DNA of 64,000 bases, taken from NCBI RefSeq assembly GCF_000825685.1, contig NZ_CCXM01000001.1:1201828-1265827 (forward strand), in the 5' to 3' direction. Source of the stretch: Rickettsia hoogstraalii (lineage in GTDB: Bacteria > Pseudomonadota > Alphaproteobacteria > Rickettsiales > Rickettsiaceae). A program made the translations under genes and the position numbers. Shown piece by piece: positions 57,630 through 64,000 of the stretch; the stretch's first letter is position 1; the number at the start of each line of letters is the position of its first letter. The notes under the pieces were generated by a model. It ran no database searches. It was not told the origin of the DNA and saw only the letters and a list, made by a program, of their open reading frames with translations.

Positions 57630-58006
57630 TGTCATACCGTGGCTTGTCCACGGTATCCAGAAAAAAATTATAAAATAATTTTTTCATATAAATCATCCCA
57701 CGCTGGATTTTGAGACTCAATTAAATTTAATTTCCCCTGTCTTTTATATTCTTTTAATAATTTTTCAAGATTAATTGCAGCTATAATATCGTCATATTCC
57801 TCAAAATAAACTAATTTATTTATGTTATACTTTAGAAGAAAATCTTTTGATTATTTTATGCTTATGCTCATAAGTACGCTTTATGATATTTGAAGTCACT
57901 CCAATGTATAATGTACCATTACGCCCACTAGCTAATATATATACATAATATTGCTTCATTATATTATTAAGTTTCCTGGATCCCGTGGACAAGCCACGGG
58001 ATGACA
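57630..58006. repeat. Paired hairpins enclosing a GIY-YIG gene
   Basis: Left arm 57630-57660 and right arm 57976-58006 are 31 bases each and reverse complements except for two positions. Each arm folds into a 9-bp stem with 5-base loop (ATACCGTGG/CCACGGTAT left; ATCCCGTGG/CCACGGGAT right); the two differences are partners in the same base pair, so pairing is preserved. The same arms flank short non-coding cores at 589-688, 16934-17010 and 26491-26591. Confidence 0.85.
57668..57959 (-). pseudogene. GIY-YIG nuclease, frameshifted, inside a palindromic element
   Basis: ATG 57957-57959 begins MKQYYVYILASGRNGTLYIG, the GIY-YIG signature (YVYIL ... LYIG), continuing VTSNIIKRTYEHKHKIIK. It stops at a TAA near 57823; from about 57840 the adjacent frame gives DFLLKYNINKLVYFEEYDDI, EKLLKEYKRQGKLNLIESQN and PAWDDLYEKIIL to TAA 57668-57670. 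The complete protein would be about 97 residues, typical of the small stand-alone GIY-YIG (UPF0213-like) family. The coding sequence fills the space between the two hairpin arms with only 8 and 16 bases to spare. Confidence 0.8.
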
Positions 58007-58036
58007 GTTTTCCACTCTAAATAACACAGTAGTATA

Positions 58037-58645
58037 CTACAATTTCTCGGCATGTGAGCTTAAATAATGTGCTATACCTTCATGTGACGGGGTAATTGCT
58101 TCCTCACCTTTATGCCAGCCGGCAGGACAAACTTCGCCGTGCTTTTGATGATGAGTTAAAGCATCGATTACTTTTAATGTATAATTAATATCACGACCGA
58201 TAGGTAAGTCGTTAACTAGCATGTGACGTACTATGAAATCCTTATCAATTAAAAAAGTTCCACGCAAAGCAACACCGTCTTCATTAAGTACGTTATATTT
58301 TGAAGAAATATCCTTTTTTATATCGGAAACCATTGGGAATTGTACTTGTCCAAGTCCGCCTTTATTATGCGGAGTATTTTTCCAAGCTAAATGGCTAAAA
58401 TGAGAATCAACGCTAACAGCTACTACTTTAGTACGTCTTTCGGTAAATTCACCAAGCTTATTGTGAAATGCTATAATTTCCGATGGACAAACAAAAGTAA
58501 AATCTAGGGGATAAAAAAATAACACTATATTATCCCCTGCAGCATAATCGCTAAGTTTAAACTTTTCGTCTATATTATTATTAGGCATAATAGCTTTAGC
58601 TGTAAAATCCGGAGCAGTTTTGCCGACAAATACTGACATATTCAT
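58037..58645 (-). CDS. 2-Cys peroxiredoxin (AhpC/Prx1-type)
   Basis: A 202-aa thiol peroxidase reducing H2O2 and alkyl peroxides. The peroxidatic Cys is in FYPLDFTFVCPSEI (about residue 51) and the resolving Cys in HGEVCPAGWHKGEE near 174, with the typical Prx1 C-terminal arm. Complete and cytosolic. The start is MNMSV; ATG 58645 or 58639 are both possible. Confidence 0.93.
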   Translation of the reverse strand: MNMSVFVGKTAPDFTAKAIMPNNNIDEKFKLSDYAAGDNIVLFFYPLDFTFVCPSEIIAFHNKLGEFTERRTKVVAVSVDSHFSHLAWKNTPHNKGGLGQVQFPMVSDIKKDISSKYNVLNEDGVALRGTFLIDKDFIVRHMLVNDLPIGRDINYTLKVIDALTHHQKHGEVCPAGWHKGEEAITPSHEGIAHYLSSHAEKL

Positions 58646-58720
58646 AACCTTTTATTAATTAATAATCTGATATGATATATAAAACTAATTATTATTACAA
58701 TAATAAATCTTTATAAATTG

Positions 58721-59656
58721 CTACTTATCTATTTTCTTTTCCGAAGAAGCTTTTAATTGGTTAAATATAGTTAACGCTCCGGTTACAAAACTACTCGGTT
58801 CTGAAAGATTTGCGGGTAAAATTACGGTGTTGGTATCTTTAGCCAAATTACCGAATGCACTAATATATTGCTCGGCTATTTTAAGAGCTACTGCGTCGCT
58901 TCCTCCTGTTTTTTGTACGGCAGCTGCGACAATCTCAATACTATTTGCCGTAGCGGTAGCGACTAAGCCTATTGCTTCAGCTTCACCTTTTGCTCTGTTA
59001 ACTTGATCGGTATAAGAAGCTTCTGAATTCAGTACGATTTGTGCTTTTTCACCTTCTGCATGGTTAATTTTTGCTTGTCTATTACCTTCCGACTCTAGAA
59101 TTTGAGCTCTTTTTTGACGCTCTGCAGCTACCTGCAATTCCATAGCTTTAAGTATAGTTTGCGGAGGTTGAATATCTTTAATTTCATAACGCATACATTG
59201 TATGCCCCAATTTATAGCAGCCTGATTAATAGCTGCCACAATTGCTACGTTTAAAGTTTCGCGCTCTTCAAAAGTTCTATCTAAAGGAAGTTTACCGATT
59301 TCCGAACGCATAGTAGTTTGAGCAAGCTGTGTTATGGCATAGTAAGGATTATTAACACCGTAAGATGCTGCCATCGGATCAATGATTTTAACATATAAAA
59401 CACCGTCGATAGATAATGTTACGTTATCGTTTGAAATAGCTGTTTGAGCGGTAACGTCTATAGCTTCTTCTTTTAAAGTATGTTTGTATGCTACTCTCTG
59501 AATGACAGGGATTAGTAAGTTTAAACCGGGTTGCAGTACTTTATCAAATTTTCCAAGTTTTTCTACTACCCATGCTTGTTGTTGAGGTACAACTTTAACC
59601 ATTTGTATTATAACTAAAATCGCTATAATACTGAAAATTAATAATGCATATTCCAT
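58721..59656 (-). CDS. Band-7/SPFH (stomatin-like, QmcA-type) membrane protein
   Basis: A 311-aa protein with one N-terminal membrane helix ([18 protein letters not shown]), then the SPFH domain ([40 protein letters not shown]) and a coiled coil ([20 protein letters not shown]). It matches QmcA/paraslipin rather than HflK/C. Family members scaffold membrane proteases such as FtsH. An RPE lies immediately upstream (59677-59820). Confidence 0.92.
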   Translation of the reverse strand: MEYALLIFSIIAILVIIQMVKVVPQQQAWVVEKLGKFDKVLQPGLNLLIPVIQRVAYKHTLKEEAIDVTAQTAISNDNVTLSIDGVLYVKIIDPMAASYGVNNPYYAITQLAQTTMRSEIGKLPLDRTFEERETLNVAIVAAINQAAINWGIQCMRYEIKDIQPPQTILKAMELQVAAERQKRAQILESEGNRQAKINHAEGEKAQIVLNSEASYTDQVNRAKGEAEAIGLVATATANSIEIVAAAVQKTGGSDAVALKIAEQYISAFGNLAKDTNTVILPANLSEPSSFVTGALTIFNQLKASSEKKIDK

Positions 59657-59676
59657 AATTCAATACCTTTTTTATT

Positions 59677-59820
59677 AGACTTCTTACAAAATTCTACTTC
59701 TAGAGGTAATTTGTACGTCGATCCGGTACTCGAATCCTCACGTACATTTGAGTACGCTGCGGTTCTGCGTTCCGTGTCTCCTTCAAATTCCTCTCTATAA
59801 GCGAATTTTGTAAGAAGTCT
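59677..59820 (-). repeat. RPE-1-type element, intergenic
   Basis: Exactly 144 bp, AGACTTCTTACAAAATTC ... GAATTTTGTAAGAAGTCT, a near-perfect terminal inverted repeat. The interior TGTACGTCGATCCGGTACTC is shared with 22429-22572, while the outer arms differ from it in a coordinated way, so pairing is maintained. Confidence 0.9.
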
Positions 59821-59874
59821 ATTCCACTCTATATTATTTTTAATTATAAAAAAAGGATTTAAATTAAATGGTAC

Positions 59875-60105
59875 TTAATTATATATTTTTTTATCAATAA
59901 AATGGGTTTTAATTACTTTGAGTAAAGAAAGAATGCTTGAATATTCTTCAAGTTGTTCATTTATATTTTTTATCTCATTTAAAGCACTATTGAAATCTTT
60001 CTGTAATAAATAAGTTTCAGCGGCTTTATTTTGTTCTAGTGTTTTAAGTAAAATACTTTGTAAAAATCTATAATAATAGTCGTCTAGTTTAGGTATATCA
60101 GACAT
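59875..60105 (-). CDS. Small helical hypothetical protein
   Basis: A 76-aa, mainly helical protein (SDIPKLDDYYYRFLQSILLK, then QKDFNSALNEIKNINEQLEE) without signal or membrane helix. Resembles a short TPR-like or coiled-coil pair of helices. It has a clear ATG at 60105, and lies between an RPE and the gene at 60171 on the same strand. No family recognised. Confidence 0.5.
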   Translation of the reverse strand: MSDIPKLDDYYYRFLQSILLKTLEQNKAAETYLLQKDFNSALNEIKNINEQLEEYSSILSLLKVIKTHFIDKKIYN

Positions 60106-60170
60106 AATAATAAATCATATAATTATTGAGATTTTAATTTATATATAAAATTTTAATAATTCAATAATTT

Positions 60171-61739
60171 TTAACTAGATTTACATATACTTAAGTCTTT
60201 ATCTACTATGTCGGAATCTATATTTAAACAGTCAAGGATTGAATGAAATACATAATCATGGCTAATTTCGGTATTAGCATAATTTTTAATTGAGTCTACC
60301 GATTCAGGATATTTTTCTTTAAAATCATCTGATACCCAAACTATAAGTGGTACTGTTATTTGTTCTGCAAGTAGTGGACCACCGTGACCGTAATAACCAT
60401 TTTCTCCTAACGATTCGCCGTGATCGGATACATATAATAAAAATGCATTTTTATCTTTAAGCAAATCTATTAAATTAGATAAAAAAAAATCGGTGTATAA
60501 AATTGAATTATCATAACTGTTAACTAAAGCAAGCTTATCGCAATCACTTGCATCCCCCTTAACCTTAATAGGACAGGTAGGGGTAAAATACTCAAACTCT
60601 TTTGGATATCTTGCGTTATAGTTCCAGTGACTTCCTGAGGTATGAACTACTAAAAATTGTTTCTCTGAGTTTGTTATTATTTCTTTTATAAAAGGTAATA
60701 TTTTTTCATCATGATCATTTAAAGAAAATAGAGCAGAGCCGCCCGGTACTATAGTAAAATTAACGTCATTATATATATTACTTAGGTCAAAATTTGCGAA
60801 ACTCCTCATTAAAGTTTGAGTACCGATCCAGGTAGTATTAAAGCCAAGATTTGTTAAAATTGATAAAAAGCTGTTCTCTTGTCTAGTATTTTCAATTTGA
60901 CTTGCAGGGTAACGTGAAAGTAATGACGGTACGGAAAGATAGGTAAGATTAGAAGAAGATTTAGCTTTGAAAGAAGTTAGATTTTGGGCAGTTTTTAAGT
61001 AAGGAGTCGTATCTCTTTCATAACCGTTAATACCGAAATGATCAAATCTTGCCGATTCTCCTATAACTAAAACACCGATAATATCTTTATCTGACTTATC
61101 TATAAAGTTATATTGCTTACTAATATCTATACATGCATAATTTTTATCACCAAAATTTCCAGCAAAATTAAGGTAGCTATTATGTAAATACTGAATGGGA
61201 AAATAATTTTTTAGTATCTTAAATGAAGGAGTAATAATATTATATACAAAAATAAGTAAGCAAGCGGCAGATAATAATTTTGTTACGAATGATTTAGAAT
61301 TTTCGGCGGCAAAAGATTTGAGAGTATAAAAACAGCTAAAAAGGCAAAAAATTATCCATATTACTAACTTAATGCTGATTAATTCATAAACTTCGTTTAA
61401 ATCCGTTGAGAAAAAACTACCTATTACTTGTTTAGTAGGATTGATTTTGAAGAAATAAATGTAATAACTAGCAATAGCGGATGTTATAAATAAAAACCCT
61501 ACGCCGATTTTTAACACTAATTTATGTACGCTAAGACCAAAAAATGCTATAAAAGAAAATATATAAATATAACAAAAATCTTTTGATAGCTCTAATATCC
61601 CTCTAAAAATCGTTGCTTTATAATAATCAAATTTATAAATCAATATTGCGGTATTAAATAACAAACAATAAATAAAAGCTAAAATCGCCGATAATTTAAT
61701 TAATTTCGTATCTAAATGTTTTTGAATATTTTTTAGCAT
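60171..61739 (-). CDS. Phosphoethanolamine-transferase-like sulfatase-fold enzyme
   Basis: A 522-aa inner-membrane enzyme with five N-terminal helices (to about residue 165) and a periplasmic alkaline-phosphatase-fold domain, as in EptA/EptB/MCR proteins that move phosphoethanolamine to lipid A or other glycans. Motifs are VLVIGESARFDHFGINGYER near residue 225, HTSGSHWNY, and SDHGESLGENGYYGHG near 420 for metal binding. The nucleophile position, Thr in EptA's GETAR, is Ser here (GESAR). Substrate is inferred; lpxB in the same window supports a lipid A link. Confidence 0.8.
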   Translation of the reverse strand: MLKNIQKHLDTKLIKLSAILAFIYCLLFNTAILIYKFDYYKATIFRGILELSKDFCYIYIFSFIAFFGLSVHKLVLKIGVGFLFITSAIASYYIYFFKINPTKQVIGSFFSTDLNEVYELISIKLVIWIIFCLFSCFYTLKSFAAENSKSFVTKLLSAACLLIFVYNIITPSFKILKNYFPIQYLHNSYLNFAGNFGDKNYACIDISKQYNFIDKSDKDIIGVLVIGESARFDHFGINGYERDTTPYLKTAQNLTSFKAKSSSNLTYLSVPSLLSRYPASQIENTRQENSFLSILTNLGFNTTWIGTQTLMRSFANFDLSNIYNDVNFTIVPGGSALFSLNDHDEKILPFIKEIITNSEKQFLVVHTSGSHWNYNARYPKEFEYFTPTCPIKVKGDASDCDKLALVNSYDNSILYTDFFLSNLIDLLKDKNAFLLYVSDHGESLGENGYYGHGGPLLAEQITVPLIVWVSDDFKEKYPESVDSIKNYANTEISHDYVFHSILDCLNIDSDIVDKDLSICKSS

Positions 61740-61766
61740 AAATAAGTAATATAAAATAAATAGTAG

Positions 61767-61893
61767 TTATACGAAGTTCAACTTGAAAAAGAGCAAGGAA
61801 TACACAAGGCGAGGATCGCAGCGTATAACTTAATACGTGAGAACCACAGCTCTTGTAGGATTACGTAGCCAATTTTTTAAGTTCAACGAGTAT
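61767..61893. repeat. RPE (second family), before ruvX
   Basis: ATACGAAGTTCAACTTGAAA ... TTTAAGTTCAACGAGTATAA terminal inverted repeat; interior GGATCGCAGCGTATAACTTA and TACGTGAGAACC. Reverse orientation copy of 24148-24274 and related to 38852-38992. Confidence 0.75.
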
Positions 61894-61918
61894 AATATAA
61901 GTAGACTTAATAACTACC

Positions 61919-62383
61919 ATGATAATAAAAAATCTTCAAGAATTTTATCGGCTTTTAATACCAAATGCTCCACTTATCGCTATTGATTACGGAAGCAAAA
62001 AATTAGGAATCGCATTATCTAATCAAGAACGTAGTATTGCTATGCCCTTAAATACTATAACCGAGATAAATAAAAAAATCGTTATTACTTCCTTGCTTAA
62101 CATCATCGAAAAATATAAAGTTTGCGGTGTTGTAGTAGGTCTACCGATTGATATGAACGGAGCAGTAACGGAGCAAACAAATATAGTGATGAAATTTGCA
62201 GAAGAATTAACAAAATCTATAAACTTGCCTATATATTTACAAGATGAAAGACTAACTACAAAAGCTGCAAATAATTTCCTTAAATCATTCGGCGTGAAAA
62301 GAAAAGACCGTAATAATAACGATGATGCCGTAGCTGCTAGTATGATCCTTGAAACCGTGCTTGATTCGATTAAGAGGTTTTAG
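61919..62383 (+). CDS. ruvX: Holliday junction resolvase-like RuvX/YqgF
   Basis: A 154-aa RNase H-fold protein with the YqgF signature [15 protein letters not shown] near residue 20, [16 protein letters not shown] and [12 protein letters not shown] with the acidic active-site residues, and [11 protein letters not shown] at the end. Roles described for the family are pre-16S rRNA 5'-end processing or junction resolution. Intact. An RPE fills most of its upstream spacer. Confidence 0.93.
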   Translation: MIIKNLQEFYRLLIPNAPLIAIDYGSKKLGIALSNQERSIAMPLNTITEINKKIVITSLLNIIEKYKVCGVVVGLPIDMNGAVTEQTNIVMKFAEELTKSINLPIYLQDERLTTKAANNFLKSFGVKRKDRNNNDDAVAASMILETVLDSIKRF

Positions 62384-62394
62384 ATTTAATGTTT

Positions 62395-62832
62395 TTAAAT
62401 GATATCGATTATTTTTAAATAGCCTAAATTAGCATATTCTATAATTTTTTGATCACAAGTAAATAAATATGAGTTATTGTTTCTAGTAGAGGCTATAATA
62501 AATCTATCAGCTGGATCTTTATGTTCATAATTAGGTAAAAAACAGCTTTCTATTAGAACTGAAACCGAGAGATCAATTAGATTTAAGCCTGGAATAGATA
62601 ATAACTTATTTATCCAGTCATTTAGGCTAATTGAAAGCACTATTTTACCCTTGTTTTCAAGCATAGCTACTTCCCACAAATAGATATAGCAGAGATATAT
62701 AGCATATTAATGTTCTCTTGCTTTTTCTATTAATTCTATTTGATGTTTAGATAATTTTATTCCCTCCGCATACCAAATTAATATATGAGTATCCAAAATT
62801 AAGTTTACTAGATTATCTTTAATATTAGTCAT
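62395..62832 (-). pseudogene. vapC: VapC PIN-domain toxin, two frameshifts
   Basis: ATG 62830-62832 begins MTNIKDNLVNLILDTHILIW (first PIN Asp) to a TAA near 62710; a second frame carries NMLYISAISI, then the original frame resumes with WEVAMLENKGKIVLSISLND and the C-terminal half with HKDPADRFIIASTRNNNSYL (third acidic site) to TAA 62395-62397. Two indels are therefore needed near 62708 and 62675. The start overlaps the phd antitoxin stop by eight bases. Intact relatives cleave initiator tRNA or other RNA. Confidence 0.8.
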
Positions 62833-63082
62833 TACTTGTTTCCCATTCAGATTCAAAAGAACAGTTTACTATATCATCATTTATTTTTATTGTTTCTTTT
62901 AAGAATCCAAAATAACTTTGTCTATTTTCTACTTTATTAATTCCTAAGGGGACTATTTTAGCAACCGGTAACTTTCTTTTTGTTATAATAAAAGAATTAC
63001 GCTTATTTTTGACCTGATCAACTAGGTTTAAAAAATGTTTTTTAAATTCAGTAGCCGATATTTGTGCATTACTATCTTTCAT
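62825..63082 (-). CDS. Phd/YefM-type antitoxin
   Basis: An 85-aa antitoxin with the Phd fold: ISATEFKKHFLNLVDQVKNK, then IITKRKLPVAKIVPL (the typical 'I-T-K-x-G-x-P-V-A-x-l-v-P' strand) and an acidic toxin-binding tail. The frame is intact although the coupled VapC at 62395 is broken. Start ATG 63082 gives the usual length. Confidence 0.85.
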   Translation of the reverse strand: MKDSNAQISATEFKKHFLNLVDQVKNKRNSFIITKRKLPVAKIVPLGINKVENRQSYFGFLKETIKINDDIVNCSFESEWETSND

Positions 63083-63228
63083 ATATCTATATGGTCATAT
63101 TATATATAAATATACTAATTTAAAAATCAATAAAATAAATTTATTGCCAAAGCAATTTATTAAATTGATTAATTTCATCAAAAAAATAAAATATAAAAAA
63201 GTTTAATAAAGTAATTTAATTATTTTTT

Positions 63229-63468
63229 ATGATAGTACAAAAAAGCTATATTGATAATAACGGTAGACTAGTTATTCCTATAAAAGTAAGGCAGAAATTA
63301 AAACTTAAAATAGGAGATAAAGTAACAATTAAGTATAACAATTCAGAATTAATAATATCGAGTTTTTATTCAAATATAGAAAAAGCAAGAAACATACTGG
63401 ATAAGTATAAAGATATTGATTTATATAAAGAATTAAAGCTTATGAGAAAAGAAGAGGATATAAATTAA
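63229..63468 (+). CDS. AbrB/SpoVT-type antitoxin, orphan
   Basis: A 79-aa swapped-hairpin protein (DNNGRLVIPIKVRQKLKLKI, GDKVTIKYNNSELII) like VapB or MazE antitoxins. After the stop, 97 bases with no PIN or MazF frame separate it from the gene at 63565, so the expected toxin is absent. It could still act as a DNA-binding regulator or protect against toxins encoded elsewhere. The sequence differs from the VapB at 4558, so it is not a simple copy. Confidence 0.8.
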   Translation: MIVQKSYIDNNGRLVIPIKVRQKLKLKIGDKVTIKYNNSELIISSFYSNIEKARNILDKYKDIDLYKELKLMRKEEDIN

Positions 63469-63564
63469 TTCGTTGATAATTATATAATTTCTAGCTTTTC
63501 AAAAACCTTATTGTAAAGATATATTATTTATGATAGAAACGATGCAAAATAAATAAAATATATC

Positions 63565-64000
63565 ATGAAAATATTAATTCTAGGTGTTACCGGTATGCTG
63601 GGTAGCAGTATGTTTAGGTTTTTAAGTCAGGATAGTAAGTTTGACGTTTATGCGACAGCTCGAAATAATTCCGCTCGTTCTTATTTTTCTAAAGATTTAT
63701 CCGATAAATTAATTACAAATGTAGATGTTGAGAATTATGATTCGTTAGTTGAGGTATTTAATAAAGCAAAACCCGAAATCGTCATAAATTGTATAGGGCT
63801 TGTAAAACAACTAGCTGATGCAAACGACCCGTTAAAAGCATTGCCAATAAATAGTTTGTTACCGCATAGGCTAGCTAATTTATGTAAATTAGCTAATTCA
63901 AGGTTAATCCATATTAGTACTGATTGTGTATTTTCAGGAAAAAAAGGTAATTATAAGGAAAGCGATTTTCCTGACTGTTATGACCTTTACGGTCGTTCTA
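63565..64000 (+). CDS. dTDP-4-dehydrorhamnose-reductase-like SDR, partial
   Basis: The first 145 residues of an extended short-chain dehydrogenase (RfbD type), cut by the window edge. It starts MKILILGVTGMLGSSMFRFL (Rossmann GxTGxLG), followed by IVINCIGLVKQ, NSLLPHRLANLCKLANSRLI and ISTDCVFSGKKGNYKESD, the normal RfbD/CapF-like signature. Probably in surface polysaccharide (O-antigen/capsule) precursor synthesis. The exact sugar cannot be decided from this part. Confidence 0.85.
   Translation, partial: MKILILGVTGMLGSSMFRFLSQDSKFDVYATARNNSARSYFSKDLSDKLITNVDVENYDSLVEVFNKAKPEIVINCIGLVKQLADANDPLKALPINSLLPHRLANLCKLANSRLIHISTDCVFSGKKGNYKESDFPDCYDLYGRS

Overview
The window is a piece of an obligate intracellular alphaproteobacterial chromosome, almost certainly Rickettsia (spotted-fever or transitional type rather than a typhus-type minimal genome). 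The evidence is the strong AT bias, the many Rickettsia palindromic elements (RPEs) between and even inside genes, the many recently broken accessory genes beside intact housekeeping genes, the tolQRA/tolB, hslVU, mnmA, rpoH, ctaG and lpxB sequences, and the typical Rickettsia accessory set (ProP-like MFS carriers, HD-only SpoT-like protein, ankyrin and TPR proteins, Rpn/PD-(D/E)XK protein, VapBC/Phd/YoeB modules). The species is not assigned. No rRNA, tRNA, insertion sequence with an intact transposase, or CRISPR array was seen.

Layout. 1-8.7 kb: tail of a HAD-like DUF2608 gene, an RPE composite, cysQ-like phosphatase, mutS, a vapB with a nonsense-broken vapC, a broken fic gene, rpiB, then an operon of LytM-like lipoprotein, YgjP-like metalloprotease, a RelB/YoeB-like pair and thyX. 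9.8-20.1 kb: tolB, rpoH, ctaG, a glycosyltransferase-like membrane protein, mnmA, an amino-acid permease, hisS and an ABC-F ATPase carrying a 48-codon RPE. 20.2-24 kb: accessory stretch with a TPR protein, orphan or degraded ORFs and RPEs. 24.3-26.4 kb: tolQ-tolR-tolA. 26.4-33.2 kb: composite palindromes, a decayed CPBP protease, an HD-domain ppGpp-hydrolase-like gene and three perfect tandem copies of a 1,493-bp unit, each encoding the same 441-aa MFS symporter. 33.2-38.7 kb: type I secretion adaptor and ABC exporter, asd, HIT protein, DUF2628 protein. 39-45.2 kb: hslVU, broken comM, broken Rpn-family gene, lpxB with an in-frame RPE. 45.5-51.8 kb: mltG, cyaY, four consecutive broken accessory genes (DUF2608, ankyrin, M61 protease signal region), bioY and bioB. 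51.8-57.6 kb: a consensus promoter in front of a damaged gene, gltX, topA and broken dprA. 57.6-64 kb: a damaged GIY-YIG nuclease inside paired hairpins, peroxiredoxin, band-7 protein, a phosphoethanolamine-transferase-like enzyme, ruvX/yqgF, decayed phd-vapC, an orphan AbrB-type antitoxin and the start of a dTDP-rhamnose-reductase-like gene.

How it fits together. The intact genes serve envelope maintenance (Tol system, LpxB, MltG, PEtN transferase, LytM-like lipoprotein), translation and tRNA modification (HisS, GltX, MnmA), DNA maintenance (MutS, TopA, RuvX), proteostasis (HslVU, RpoH, band-7) and salvage from the host (MFS, APC permease, BioY with BioB). Gene decay is confined to accessory functions: toxin halves of toxin-antitoxin modules, Fic, competence-associated ComM and DprA, mobile-nuclease-type genes, and predicted secreted or host-interaction proteins. 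The two most unusual structures are the perfect MFS triplication (28,734-33,215) and the GIY-YIG nuclease gene that sits exactly where the core of a paired-hairpin repeat would be (57,630-58,006), suggesting a possible link between this nuclease family and palindromic-element spread.
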